A DNA stretch of 64,000 bases, taken from NCBI RefSeq assembly GCF_029814825.1, contig NZ_CP122379.1, positions 2,666,001-2,730,000 on the forward strand. Direction: 5' to 3'. The notes under the pieces were generated by a model that saw only the letters and a list, made by a program, of their open reading frames with translations, was not told where the DNA came from and did not search any database. Position 1 is the first letter of the stretch. Each line of letters begins with the position of its first letter. The position numbers and the translations under genes are program-made. Source of the stretch: Aequorivita marisscotiae. GTDB lineage: Bacteria; Bacteroidota; Bacteroidia; Flavobacteriales; Flavobacteriaceae. Shown in pieces: positions 44,780-55,400 of this stretch.

Positions 44780-46825
44780 ATGAAGAACTTTTTTTCTTTG
44801 TTCGCAAAAAATCAATCCCTTATTTATAAGGTTTTTCTATTCATATTTTCAACTCTATTAGTTATTTATTTTCTGCCGAAAGGGGGGCAGTTTAAATATA
44901 ATTTTCAAAAAGGCAAGCCTTGGCAGTACGAAAATCTCTACGCGCCTTTTAGCTTTACCATTAAGAAAAATGAAGATACTCTAAAAAAGGAACGCGAAGA
45001 AATAAGAGAGAATGCTGTTCCGTATTTTGAATATAACGACCAAGTAGCAAATGAGGTGCTGGCGAGCTTTAAAGAAGAGCTAGATGAAAAATATGTTGAT
45101 AGCCTATATCGCACATCTGAAAATACCATTGAGAGGTTAGGCACAAAATTTATTACTGAAACCTATAAAAACGGAGTTACCGACGAAATTCATACCTACG
45201 ATGGCGATCGTCTTATTTATTTAAAAAATGGCAATGAAATTGAAGAACGCAGTTACGCGCAATTATTTAAAAGAGAAAACCTAAATAAGAAGGTTAGAGA
45301 ACTAGTTGAAAAAAACAGCACGGAAGACGCGCAAGCTTTGCTGTATAATTTACTAAACGAAGTTTTTGAGCCCAACGTAAAACTTAATAATAAGCTTACG
45401 GAAGCGGCAATAGATGCCGAAATAAAAGCTTTAAACCCAAATCGTGGCATTATTGAGAAAGGGGGGCGGATAATTGCCAAGGGCGAAGTCGTGGAAGGCG
45501 ATAAATTCCAAATACTAAACTCGCTAAAAGCCGAATTCGATAGCCAGATTTGGAGCAAAAATAATTATCTGTGGCTATTGGTTGGATACTCCATGCTGGT
45601 TTCTCTCGTGTTTTTAATGCTGTTCCTGTTTCTAAAAAATTACAGACCCTATATTTACAACAACAATACAAAAGTTACATTTATATTTTTCAACATATTT
45701 TTAATGGTTTTCTTAACCACAGTAGTGTTGAAGATACACGCAGACTACGTTTATATTGTTCCAATCTGTATTCTGCCTCTTATTTTAAAAGCCTTTTTCG
45801 ACCCGCGTGTGGGGCTATTTGTGCACGTATTAACCATATTATTGCTCGGATTTATCGTTCCAAATAGTTTTGAATATATGTTCCTACAATTTATTGCCGG
45901 AATTGTAACAATTCTTACCGTATCAGAATTATACAAAAGAGCCAACCTCTTTATCTCGGTTGGGCAGATAACGTTAATATATATCCTTGGGTATTTTGCT
46001 TTTTTTGTAATTCAGGAAGGGAATATTCAATCTATGGAGTGGCAGAATTTCCAATATTTTATCTTATGTGGTTTGGCAACGCTTTTTGCGCATCCCCTAA
46101 TTTATTTTTATGAAAAGATATTCGGCTTGGTTTCCGATGTTTCGTTATTAGAACTGAGTGATACCAATGCAAAATTATTAAAAGAACTATCAAATAAGGC
46201 GCCGGGCACATTTCACCATTCATTAAATGTTGCAAATTTGGCCGAAGCTTCGGCAAACGAAATTGGCGCCAATAGTATGTTGGTCAGGGTAGGGGCGCTC
46301 TACCACGATATTGGCAAAATGCAAAACCCAACCATGTTTACCGAAAATCAGGCTAACTCAATAAATTCACATAACGAATTAGACCCAAAGGAAAGTGCCA
46401 AAATAATTATAGATCACGTAATAAAAGGAATAGAAATAGCCCGAAAAAACAACCTTCCCGATAGAGTAATTGATTTTATTCGCACGCATCACGGTACAAG
46501 TTTGGTGTACTATTTTTACCGAAAGGAACGAGAAGAACAGGGCGAGGCCAATAAAGAAGATTTTATATATCCGGGACCAATTCCCTTTTCAAAGGAAACC
46601 GCTATTTTAATGATGGCAGACAGTGTTGAGGCGGCAAGTAAAAGTTTAAAGGAACCTTCCTCCACAATAATAGACGAGTTTGTTGAAAAGATAATCAACA
46701 ACCAAATGGCACAAGGTCAATTCTTGAATGCGAACATTACTTTTAAAGAAATTGAAATGATAAAGAAAGTGCTTAAAAAGAAGCTAAACAATATATATCA
46801 TTTAAGAGTAGAGTACCCAGAATAG
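44780..46825 (+). CDS. 7TM-HD family phosphodiesterase, PgpH-like
   Basis: With the start at 44780 the protein has 681 residues (MKNFFSLFAKNQSLIYKV). The upstream in-frame stretch to 44663 has no family character. A first membrane helix (15-35) is followed by a non-cytoplasmic 7TMR-HDED domain (about 40-260), a bundle of about seven helices (275-460) and a cytoplasmic HD domain with FHHSLNVANLAEA and GALYHDIGKM. Homologues such as Listeria PgpH hydrolyse cyclic di-AMP. Whether this organism uses c-di-AMP cannot be judged from the window. It is followed by the tRNA cluster on the other strand. Confidence 0.92.
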   Translation: MKNFFSLFAKNQSLIYKVFLFIFSTLLVIYFLPKGGQFKYNFQKGKPWQYENLYAPFSFTIKKNEDTLKKEREEIRENAVPYFEYNDQVANEVLASFKEELDEKYVDSLYRTSENTIERLGTKFITETYKNGVTDEIHTYDGDRLIYLKNGNEIEERSYAQLFKRENLNKKVRELVEKNSTEDAQALLYNLLNEVFEPNVKLNNKLTEAAIDAEIKALNPNRGIIEKGGRIIAKGEVVEGDKFQILNSLKAEFDSQIWSKNNYLWLLVGYSMLVSLVFLMLFLFLKNYRPYIYNNNTKVTFIFFNIFLMVFLTTVVLKIHADYVYIVPICILPLILKAFFDPRVGLFVHVLTILLLGFIVPNSFEYMFLQFIAGIVTILTVSELYKRANLFISVGQITLIYILGYFAFFVIQEGNIQSMEWQNFQYFILCGLATLFAHPLIYFYEKIFGLVSDVSLLELSDTNAKLLKELSNKAPGTFHHSLNVANLAEASANEIGANSMLVRVGALYHDIGKMQNPTMFTENQANSINSHNELDPKESAKIIIDHVIKGIEIARKNNLPDRVIDFIRTHHGTSLVYYFYRKEREEQGEANKEDFIYPGPIPFSKETAILMMADSVEAASKSLKEPSSTIIDEFVEKIINNQMAQGQFLNANITFKEIEMIKKVLKKKLNNIYHLRVEYPE

Positions 46826-46930
46826 AAGTTTGTCGCCTACTATAAGAATTTATAGAATTGGAATTAAAAAACGTGATCCTTAAAAATTTCAGCTTTTTAA
46901 TTATAGTATAAACCCTTCATTTATAAACAC

Positions 46931-46955
46931 AAAAAATCCCCTTAAGTAGGGGATT
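46931..46955 (-). terminator. Terminator after tRNA-Arg
   Basis: AATCCCC (46935-46941) pairs with GGGGATT (46949-46955), and the minus strand continues into six Ts. It lies right behind the tRNA-Arg 3' end. Confidence 0.72.
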
Positions 46956-46960
46956 GTCTG

Positions 46961-47034
<74 letters not shown>

Positions 47035-47043
47035 ATTAAAAAT

Positions 47044-47074
47044 AAAAAAAGCCGAACAATTTTAATTGTCCGGC
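47044..47074 (-). terminator. Terminator between tRNA-Pro and tRNA-Arg
   Basis: GCCGAACAAT (47051-47060) pairs with ATTGTCCGGC (47065-47074) with one G-U type pair. The minus strand then has seven Ts. Confidence 0.72.
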
Positions 47075-47080
47075 CTTTTG

Positions 47081-47155
47081 TCGGGGTGGCAGGATTCGAA
47101 CCTGCGACCTCCTGCTCCCAAAGCAGGCGCGATAACCGGGCTACGCTACACCCCG
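47081..47155 (-). tRNA. tRNA-Pro (anticodon TGG)
   Basis: The 75-base minus-strand cloverleaf has acceptor CGGGGTG/CACCCCG with discriminator A. The anticodon stem CCTGC/GCAGG holds loop TTTGGGA, and the T-arm core is GGTTCGAATCC. It has its own downstream hairpin terminator. Confidence 0.95.
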
Positions 47156-47209
47156 TGAACAGCAATAAATATTGTTCACTGTATTTTGGAGTTTTTTTAA
47201 ACTCTAATG

Positions 47210-47293
47210 CGGAGAGACAGGGACTCGAACCCTGGCGACGGTTGCCCGTCGACAGATTAGCAATCTGCTCCGTTACCACTCCGGCACCTCTCC
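47210..47293 (-). tRNA. tRNA-Ser (anticodon GCT)
   Basis: The minus strand gives an 84-base class II tRNA. The acceptor is GGAGAGG/TCTCTCC with discriminator G. The anticodon arm is CAGATT-GCT-AATCTG, the variable stem is GACGGGCAACCGTC, and the T-arm core is GGTTCGAGTCC. It is the first of the three tRNA genes. Confidence 0.94.
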
Positions 47294-47445
47294 AATTTTT
47301 TTATGAACTTGTCATCCTAAAATGCGAGTGCAAATGTATGTTTTCAATTGTAATAATGCAAACAAAAATACGCCTTTTTTAAAGATAAATTTTAAAGCGT
47401 TTTAAATCAAGTGAGTCGGCGTAAAACAAAACCGCAAAAAGGATA

Positions 47446-48615
47446 CTAAATCTTGCGGCAAACCAACATTTCCTTTCTGTCTTCTATATTGGTTACAAAA
47501 AATAGATAAATATCGCCCCCATCAGTAATTTTCCATTTCTTGCGAAGGGTCTCAACAGACTGGGGAAAGTTTCTTGTGGTAATATTCGCCTTATTAAATG
47601 TTAATGCTAAACGCATGTCAGATTTTGTGTACGGAACTATCTTTTCAATTAAAAAACTTCGTCCCGGAAAATCAGTAAGGGAGTTGCTAGTGTAAAGGTG
47701 GGTATTTTGATGAAGTTTATTCAACTGTAATTTTTCTGAAATTAAATTGAATGCGCCGCTCTTTAAAATAGCTGCGTTCGGTTCAAAAAGATATTTTAGC
47801 GGCAAACTGTAGGTAGCTTCAGCAGGCCTATTCCAAATAAAATTGAAATTTTCTGTTTCACATTTCGTAAAATTAATTGTTTTAATAGCTACTGTATTAG
47901 AAGCATCTTTATTTAGAAGCCAAAGTAATTCCTTTACTTCGTTTTCAATTGCTACTATGTGTATTTCAGCTACCTTGTGCAATTCGTTTAATCCTACCGA
48001 AATATCAAGCATTGGCGAGGTCTTTAAAAGAAAAGTATTACAATGATTTAATATTTCAGAAATATTTGACGGAATATCAGGCAGGCAATCTTTCATAAAA
48101 AAAACTTTGCCTTTACTATCGTGCCGACGGGAAGGATCTGCGTAAATTACATCGTACGTACTATTTAACACCGCTTGTAGGCCATCTTCTGCTTTGCAAA
48201 TAATATTGTCTTTATTAAGAATTTTAAAATTATGTGCAGCAAAGCTCGATAATGCCTTATTTGTTTCAAAATGGTGCACTGTGTTGCAGGTTTCTGAAAA
48301 GTAAAAACTATCTACCCCAAAACCTCCCGTAATGTCGGCGAGCGTATTTGCGCCAACCAAAGAAGCCTTGTATTTTGCGGTAATTTCCGAAGATGTTTGC
48401 TCCAAATTTAGCTTGGGAGGGTATAAAATATTGTCCGTTTTAAACCAAGTGGGAAGTTTTTTTGCGATTTTCCTTCGGCTTTCAATTTGCTGCATTAATT
48501 CCTGTACGGTAATATTTTTAAACGAACTACCTGCAAAAGCTAGTTTTGAAATATCTGAATCAAAATTTTTAATAAAATTCTGAACATTCTTATTTAAAAG
48601 GTTTTTATTTAACAA
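47446..48615 (-). CDS. Class I SAM-dependent methyltransferase with THUMP-like domain
   Basis: The 389-residue protein has a helical N-terminus (1-90), a Rossmann-type SAM site LADITGGFGVDSFYF (about 95-110), the motif IYADPSRRHDSKG, and a C-terminal beta-rich THUMP-like domain (about 250-385). This combination defines a family expected to methylate RNA, judged from its relation to cap-guanine and tRNA methyltransferases. The substrate is unproven. It lies 2 bases behind the AI-2E permease gene in one operon and next to the tRNA cluster. Confidence 0.88.
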   Translation of the reverse strand: MLNKNLLNKNVQNFIKNFDSDISKLAFAGSSFKNITVQELMQQIESRRKIAKKLPTWFKTDNILYPPKLNLEQTSSEITAKYKASLVGANTLADITGGFGVDSFYFSETCNTVHHFETNKALSSFAAHNFKILNKDNIICKAEDGLQAVLNSTYDVIYADPSRRHDSKGKVFFMKDCLPDIPSNISEILNHCNTFLLKTSPMLDISVGLNELHKVAEIHIVAIENEVKELLWLLNKDASNTVAIKTINFTKCETENFNFIWNRPAEATYSLPLKYLFEPNAAILKSGAFNLISEKLQLNKLHQNTHLYTSNSLTDFPGRSFLIEKIVPYTKSDMRLALTFNKANITTRNFPQSVETLRKKWKITDGGDIYLFFVTNIEDRKEMLVCRKI

Positions 48616-48617
48616 GT

Positions 48618-49712
48618 TTATAAGTTTCGGGTAAGACGTTTTACAACTTTGTATTCGGAAAGAAATTCCTTGGCAATTACTTTAAGCGCCGTATAGGTTG
48701 GCACGGCAAGAATCATTCCCGGTATTCCGAAAACAAATCCTGCAATTAAAATAGCCAAAAATATCTCTAACGGATGGGATCGCACACTATGGCCAAAAAT
48801 AACCGGTTGCGATATAAAATTATCAAAAACCTGTGCAATTGCGTATCCGCTACTCGCAATTATTAGCAAGGGTAAAAGTCCGGTTGAGAAATCGGCGCCC
48901 AAGTTGTTCGAAATTATTACGAATATCATTAAAATCCACCCAATAACGGGGCCTAAATACGGAACAATATTTAAAAAGGCACAAATAAGGGCAACTGCCA
49001 CAGCATCGCGAACGTCTAAATAAAGCAATAATACGGCATAGAAAAGCGCGAGTATAAAAATTTGCAACAACAGGCCAATAAAATACCTGGAAAGCAATTC
49101 CTTGATTTTAATTAATATACGTTTAAATTTAGCTTCGTTGTCGTCTTTGGCAAATACTAAAACCGAGCGGGCAATGAGGCTTTCGTCTTTCAGCAGAAAG
49201 AATGAAATAAATAGTACGGAGAAAACGCCAACAATGGTACTGCCAATATTTCCGAAGAAAATATTTACAAAACTTGGAATAATTTCTACATCCATATTTT
49301 GAACGTACGTTGTGCGTTTTACCGCCTCAACGAGCTGAAAATGATCTACTCCCAAATAATCACTGGCCTGAATATTTAGTTCGTTTAAATCGCGTTTTAC
49401 TTGTTCAAAATCTATTTGTGAAATGTTCTTTCCCTGTTCAACAATTATGGGGACAAAAATACTCACCACTAAACTAAAGCTGCAAATTATAAGGAGTAGC
49501 GTGATAACAGAGGCGAAGGTGTTTCCAAATTTTAGTTTTGTTTTTAGAAACAAAACTACGGGTCTTCCAATTAGCGACAGTACCAGCGCCAAGCCAATAA
49601 AAAGAATTAACGCTTGGATTTCATAGAGAAACCAAAACAATAAAATAATCCCAACAAGCACCGCCAGTGCTCGTAATATACCTAAAGTTATTGCTTTTGC
49701 CGTAGTATTCAC
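48618..49712 (-). CDS. AI-2E family membrane transporter (PerM-like)
   Basis: The 364-residue protein has about eight membrane helices. The pattern is typical of the family: two N-terminal pairs, a central soluble segment (about 95-150), then a bundle ending with SHPLEIFLAILIAGFVFG and GMILAVPTYTALKVI. Members export small molecules or ions; the AI-2 name comes from E. coli TqsA and is not evidence of autoinducer transport here. The methyltransferase gene follows after 2 bases. DUF4159 lies 182 bases upstream. Confidence 0.92.
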   Translation of the reverse strand: MNTTAKAITLGILRALAVLVGIILLFWFLYEIQALILFIGLALVLSLIGRPVVLFLKTKLKFGNTFASVITLLLIICSFSLVVSIFVPIIVEQGKNISQIDFEQVKRDLNELNIQASDYLGVDHFQLVEAVKRTTYVQNMDVEIIPSFVNIFFGNIGSTIVGVFSVLFISFFLLKDESLIARSVLVFAKDDNEAKFKRILIKIKELLSRYFIGLLLQIFILALFYAVLLLYLDVRDAVAVALICAFLNIVPYLGPVIGWILMIFVIISNNLGADFSTGLLPLLIIASSGYAIAQVFDNFISQPVIFGHSVRSHPLEIFLAILIAGFVFGIPGMILAVPTYTALKVIAKEFLSEYKVVKRLTRNL

Positions 49713-49894
49713 TTCGTAAATATACTATATTCCAAAGTAGAAAAAAGTAAAGTTTTGTTAAGGTGTATTTATAAAAAAACCAGAATACAAATGCCAATTA
49801 TTTAATTAAACTACAAATTGTTGTTACCGTATTTTGATTTAGGATTTTGTGTTCTGTTGAATTTTTGCATTGCGAAATTAAAGTAGTTTCGCAA

Positions 49895-50539
49895 TCAATT
49901 TTCAAAAACATAATTTATAATATTAGCGCCCATTTGTAGCGCTTTTAACCTGACTTCTGGAGGATCGTTATGAACTTCGGGGTTTTCCCAGCCGTCACCC
50001 AGGTCGGTTTCAAAAGTGTAGAGTAAAACCAATCTGTCTTCAACAAAAATTCCGAATGCTTGGGGTGGGGCGCCGTCGTGCTCGTGTATTTTTGGCATTC
50101 CCTGTGGAAATTTATATAAATAGCTAAACATTTCGAAATTTGCTGGCAGCTCCTTTAATTCCTTATTCGGAAAAATTTTCACCAATTCTTTTCGGATATA
50201 CTTATCCATACCGTAGTTGTCGTCTATATGGATAAATCCACCGCTCATTAAATAATTTCTGAGGTTTTGGGCTTCTTCGGAAGAGAAAAATACGTTTCCG
50301 TGCCCCGTCATATGTACAAAGGGGTAGTCAAAAATATCTACACTTCCGGGAGTAACGGTTACAGGTTTTTCGTTTAAAGTAGTGTTAACATGCTCGTTGC
50401 AGAATTTTGCCAAATTAGGCAGTGCTGTGGGGTTGGCATACCAATCGCCACCACCGCCATATTGAAGCAATCCTATTTCCTGGGCTGATAGGTTACTGAT
50501 GTAAATTAAAAAGAAAAAAATAAAGATATTTTTTCGCAT
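49895..50539 (-). CDS. DUF4159 domain secreted protein
   Basis: The chosen start (50539) gives 214 residues and signal peptide MRKNIFIFFFLIYISNLSAQ; an ATG three codons earlier is possible. The rest is a single DUF4159 domain: LLQYGGGGDWYANPTALPNL, FVHMTGHGNVFFS, SGGFIHIDDNYGMD, and a C-terminal ALQMGANIINYVF helix. The fold resembles class I glutamine amidotransferases, but the usual catalytic triad is not recognisable. It is a periplasmic or surface protein of unknown function and lies 61 bases behind rsmE. Confidence 0.9.
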   Translation of the reverse strand: MRKNIFIFFFLIYISNLSAQEIGLLQYGGGGDWYANPTALPNLAKFCNEHVNTTLNEKPVTVTPGSVDIFDYPFVHMTGHGNVFFSSEEAQNLRNYLMSGGFIHIDDNYGMDKYIRKELVKIFPNKELKELPANFEMFSYLYKFPQGMPKIHEHDGAPPQAFGIFVEDRLVLLYTFETDLGDGWENPEVHNDPPEVRLKALQMGANIINYVFEN

Positions 50540-50600
50540 AGCTTTCAAAAATACTATTTTAAACCTAGGTGTTCTTATAGCTTCGTAAAAATTTTAAGCG

Positions 50601-51329
50601 TTAAACTTCATTTACAAACGCAACGCTATGGCAAGCCGCAATAGCTGCAGTTTCTGTACGTAACCTACTTTTGCCTAAAGTAACGGGTATAAAACCGTGG
50701 CGTTTTGCAAGTACAACTTCTTCGGTCGAAAAATCGCCTTCGGGGCCAATTAAAATTGTTACACGCTGTTTAGGAAGCAGTAGTGATTTTAATGATTTTC
50801 TATCGGTTTCTTCGCAATGCGCTATACATTTTAAGCCTTTTGATTTACTTTCTAAAATCATAAAATCTTTAAATGAAACTGCTGGGTTTAATAGCGGCAA
50901 GTATGCTTTAAGCGATTGTTTGGCAGCACTTTGAACAATTTTTTCATAGCGTTCTGGTTTAATTACTTTCCGTTCGCTGTGGTCGCAAATAATTGGCGTA
51001 ATTTCACTAATGCCAATTTCAGTTGCTTTTTCCAGAAACCATTCGTAGCGATCGTTGAGTTTTGTAGGAGCCACTGCCAAATGGAGTTGATAGGGTAAAG
51101 GTTGTTGTTTTTCTTCTGACAGAATTTTCACCAGACATCCCTTTGGATTCGCATTTAGGATTTCAGCATTAAAAAAAGATCCCTTACCATTGGTTATTTT
51201 AAATGTATGGCCCACTTTCATCCGTAATACTTTAACGATATGGCGACTTTCCTCCTTATCGAAAATTATCTCGTTTGATTTTTGGAAGGTTTCGGAATCT
51301 AAAATATCTGGATTATAAAAAAGTTGCAT
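50601..51329 (-). CDS. rsmE: 16S rRNA (uracil-1498-N3)-methyltransferase
   Basis: This 242-residue SPOUT-class enzyme has the N-terminal PUA-like domain (about 1-70, HIVKVLRMKVGHTFKITNG). The knotted SAM site has KATEIGISEITPI, LIGPEGDFSTEEV and LGKSRLRTETAAIAA. It methylates U1498 of 16S rRNA in the 30S subunit. The length is typical. It starts 16 bases behind the tsaD stop, so both belong to one operon of translation genes. Confidence 0.96.
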   Translation of the reverse strand: MQLFYNPDILDSETFQKSNEIIFDKEESRHIVKVLRMKVGHTFKITNGKGSFFNAEILNANPKGCLVKILSEEKQQPLPYQLHLAVAPTKLNDRYEWFLEKATEIGISEITPIICDHSERKVIKPERYEKIVQSAAKQSLKAYLPLLNPAVSFKDFMILESKSKGLKCIAHCEETDRKSLKSLLLPKQRVTILIGPEGDFSTEEVVLAKRHGFIPVTLGKSRLRTETAAIAACHSVAFVNEV

Positions 51330-51345
51330 CTACTTTAATTTGCGT

Positions 51346-52368
51346 TTAAAACTTCATCCGTGCCGATGCCACTACATTATTTTCGGCAAAATTTTGGGCT
51401 TGGTATTTTAATTGACCCACTATGGCAATCATTGCTGCATTATCAGTGCAAAACTCAAATTTTGGAATATGGGTTTTCCATCCATATTTTGTTTCAGCTT
51501 CTTTTAAAGCATACCTGATACCGCTATTGGCTGAGACTCCACCCCCGATAGCAATTTCGTTAATCCCCGTTTTTTTTACAGCATTTTTTAGTTTATCCAT
51601 TAAGTAATCTACAATTGTAAACTGAATACTGGCACAGATATCGGCCATGTTTTCGTGTATAAAATTGGGGTTTTTTTCCACTTCCTTTTGCACAAAATAA
51701 AGCACCGAAGTTTTCAATCCGCTAAAACTGAAATCCAATGGCGCAACTTTTGGTTTTGGAAATTTAAAGGCTTTTGGATTCCCTTTTTGTGCGTAGGTAT
51801 CAATCAAGGGGCCACCTGGATAGGGAAGACCAAGAATTTTCGCGCTTTTATCAAAAGCTTCGCCTACGGCATCGTCAATGGTTTGGCCTATTATTTCCAT
51901 CTCAAAATAATCGGTAACTTTTACTATCTGCGTATGGCCGCCACTTATGGTCATTGCTAAAAACGGAAAGTTTGGAGCTACTTGTCCTTCGGCTTTTATA
52001 AAATGTGCTAAAATATGCGCTTGCATGTGGTTTACATCAATTAACGGAATACCCAATCCTAAGGCCAAAGATTTTGAAAATGAGGTGCCTACAAGTAGCG
52101 ACCCCATAAGCCCAGGTCCACGGGTAAAAGCGATGGCAGATAACTGTTTTTTATCGATATTTGCTCTTTGTAAAGCTTGGTGAACCACCGGCACAATATT
52201 TTGTTGGTGGGCGCGCGAGGCAAGCTCTGGCACCACGCCGCCATATTGTTCGTGAATTGCTTGTGTAGCAACAACATTGCTCAATATTTTACCGTTGTTA
52301 ATTACGGCAGCAGCAGTGTCATCGCAGGAAGATTCAATACCGAGGATGTAGCAGTTTTTTTGGATCAA
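51346..52368 (-). CDS. tsaD: tRNA N6-adenosine threonylcarbamoyltransferase
   Basis: The 340-residue protein shows the Kae1/Qri7 signature. It starts with ILGIESSCDDTAAAV, then has VPELASRAHQQNI, the metal site His114/His118 (DVNHMQAH), SGGHTQIV, and the C-terminal ASP in FCTDNAAM. With TsaB, TsaC and TsaE it makes t6A37 on ANN-decoding tRNAs such as the Arg-TCT and Ser-GCT genes in this window. It is the first gene of the operon and is divergent from the tamB gene. Confidence 0.97.
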   Translation of the reverse strand: MIQKNCYILGIESSCDDTAAAVINNGKILSNVVATQAIHEQYGGVVPELASRAHQQNIVPVVHQALQRANIDKKQLSAIAFTRGPGLMGSLLVGTSFSKSLALGLGIPLIDVNHMQAHILAHFIKAEGQVAPNFPFLAMTISGGHTQIVKVTDYFEMEIIGQTIDDAVGEAFDKSAKILGLPYPGGPLIDTYAQKGNPKAFKFPKPKVAPLDFSFSGLKTSVLYFVQKEVEKNPNFIHENMADICASIQFTIVDYLMDKLKNAVKKTGINEIAIGGGVSANSGIRYALKEAETKYGWKTHIPKFEFCTDNAAMIAIVGQLKYQAQNFAENNVVASARMKF

Positions 52369-52465
52369 AGTGAAAGAGGTATATTTATTGGTTGTAAAAA
52401 TAAAACATTAAAAGCGTATCAAAAAACTTCGCAAAATAATAGTTCGCTCCTTCGTAATCATTGTA

Positions 52466-55400
52466 TTGCTGCTCGTGCTTTTAATAATTATTTTTTCCAT
52501 TCCGGCAGTTCAAACTAAAGTAGCGAAAAAAGTAACCGATAATCTAAACCAAACATACGGCACCGATATACATATTGAACGTCTTGGCCTTAATTGGAAA
52601 GGTGAAGTAGATATCAGAGAGGTTTTTATTGCCGATCACCATAACGATACACTTATTTATAGCAAGGAAGTTCAGACCAATATTGTAAACTTTCAAAATT
52701 TAATCAATGGTGATCTCGGTTTTGGGGATATTGCGTTAAATCACGCAAAACTCTACGTTAAAACATATAAAAACGAAGAAACAGACAACCTATCTATTTT
52801 CGCAGATAAGTTTGATACCGGAAAGCCCAGCACCACGCCCTTTTCACTTTTTAGCAACGATGTACAATTATCTAATAGCCGCGTAAAAATAACAAATGAG
52901 AATCTGGAAAATCCAGAGATTTTTATTTTGGATAACGTAAACATTACTGCCAACAATCTTAAAATTTACGGACCAGAAGTAACCACCGATATTGAAAGTC
53001 TGTCTTTAGTTGCGTCACGAGGTTTTGTGATTAAAGACCTGCAAACAGATTTTGCCTATACCCGTACCAATATTATATTAAAGGATTTGTACCTTAAAAC
53101 AACCGAATCTGAGATTAAAGGTGAAATAGACCTAGATTTTTCAAAAAATGGAATGGCAGATTTTGAAAATGATGTATTAATTACTGCACGCATTCAAGAT
53201 TCAAAAATTGCCACAAACGATCTAAACGGATTTTATGATGAATTTGGTCCCGATCAAGTAATAGCATTGGATACCGAACTAAAAGGCACGTTGAATAATT
53301 TTTCTGCAACGAATGTGAAATTTGAAACTAGCGCTACAAATATTCAAGGAGAATATACTTTTCTGAACGTTTTAGATGCCGAAAAAAACTACGCCATAAC
53401 CGCCAAAAACCATTATATAGCAACAAATTATTTCGACTTAAGAAGATTTATGCCTCGCGTTTTGGGCGATGTAGTTCCTGTGGAATTGAAGGAACTTAAA
53501 AACTTTTCCCTTACTGGAAACACTTCAATTATTGGCGACGAGTTAAATACCAAAAGTAATTTACAAAGTGCAATTGGGCAGGCAAAAGTAGATTTAAAGA
53601 TGGGAAATATCAATAATATTGATAACGCCTATTACAAAGGAAATGTAGTGTTAACAAATTTTAATTTGGGTAAAATTGCTAAAACTACTTCCCTCGGAAA
53701 AATGACAGCCAACCTAAATTTTGACGGTCGAGGCTTCGATAAAAACACGATAAACACTGAAGTTTCGGGAAAAGTGTCTTCTTTTAACTTTGAAGGTTAT
53801 AACTATAAAAACATCGTTGTTTCCGGTAATCTTAAAAATCCACTTTTCAATGGTGAACTTTCCATAGACGATCCTAACTTAAAACTGGATTTTAAAGGGT
53901 TAATAGACGCTTCGGCCGAAACAAACCACTTAGATTTTGAAGCAGACGTAGCGTATTCAGATTTAAACAAATTAAATCTTATTACGCGCGATAGTATTTC
54001 TGTTTTTACGGGAAAAGTGGTTGTGGATATGGATGGAAAAACTATTGACGATGTGGTGGGTACCATAAATTTCAGTCAAACGTTTTATCAAAACGAACGA
54101 GACTATTACTATTTCGACGATTTTACGGTAACCTCCAGTTTTCGGGATTCTGTTAGGACCATTGAAATTAATTCGCCAGATATAATGAATGGCAAGATTA
54201 CAGGTGAATTTTTAATTGAAGATATTCCCAATCTTTTTCAAAATGGTATTGCGAGTATTTATGCCAATTACATTCCACAGGAAGTAACTACAAACCAATA
54301 CATAGATTATGAATTTGTAGTTTACAATAAAATTGTTGATGTTTTTGTGCCGCAATTAAAATTGGGTGATAATACCCGTATTAAAGGTTCTGTATATTCG
54401 GATGAATCTAAATTTGAACTCGATTTTCGCTCCCCGGAAATCCTTCTTTTTAATAATTACATAGGTAAACTAAATATTCAAGTAGATAATGATAATCCAC
54501 TGTACAATACATATATAGCCGCAGATTCTATCTATACTGGGTTTTATAATCTTAAAGATTTAAATGTAATTAATAAAACTTTGAATGATACAATGTACGT
54601 ACGTTCAGAATTTGCTGGGGGACCAAAGAAACAGGACCTATTTAATCTTTCACTTTATCATACCATAAATAAAGAAGGAAAATCGGTGATTGGGATTAAA
54701 AAATCAGACATAACATATAAAGGAAACGTTTGGTATTTAAACGAAAATAACAACAGATTAAACAAAGTTGTTTTCGACGATAACTTTAGGGAAGTACGTA
54801 TAGATTCGTTGGTGTTAAGCCACAATGACGAATTAATTCAGATGGCGGGCACGCTCCGGGATTCTACATATAAAGATTTAAAAGTTCGTTTTAGGAATGT
54901 AAATATCGGTAATATTACACCCGAGATTGACAGCCTACGACTTAAGGGTAATGTAAATGGCAAGTTCGATTTTATTCAGAAAAATGGAGCGTATTATCCC
55001 AATAGCTCCGTAACTATAGATGGTGTAGAAATTAACGAAATACCTTTTGGCGATTTAACTTTAAAAATTGATGGCAACGAAGACCTCACAAAATACCGTA
55101 TTAATTCGTCGCTTGTAAATAACAAGGTAAAATCTATTAATGCCGTGGGCGAGATTGATGTTTCACCCAAAAACCCTCAAATACAGCTTAATGTAGATTT
55201 AAATCAGTTTAATTTACAGGCATTTAATCCGTTTGGCGCCGATGTAATTTCAGATATTCGTGGGTTTATTACCGGGAATGCCCGGGTTTCTGGCAGTTAC
55301 AAATCGCCAGATATTTTGGGGCGGTTTACCTTAGAGAATAGCGGGTTAAAGATCCCATATCTGAACACAGATTTCAATCTAGAAAATAATGCCCAAATTA

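Noticed and set aside
48618..49712. Autoinducer-2 export
   Set aside because: The AI-2E family name is historical; nothing in the window (no luxS or lsr genes) supports AI-2 signalling.
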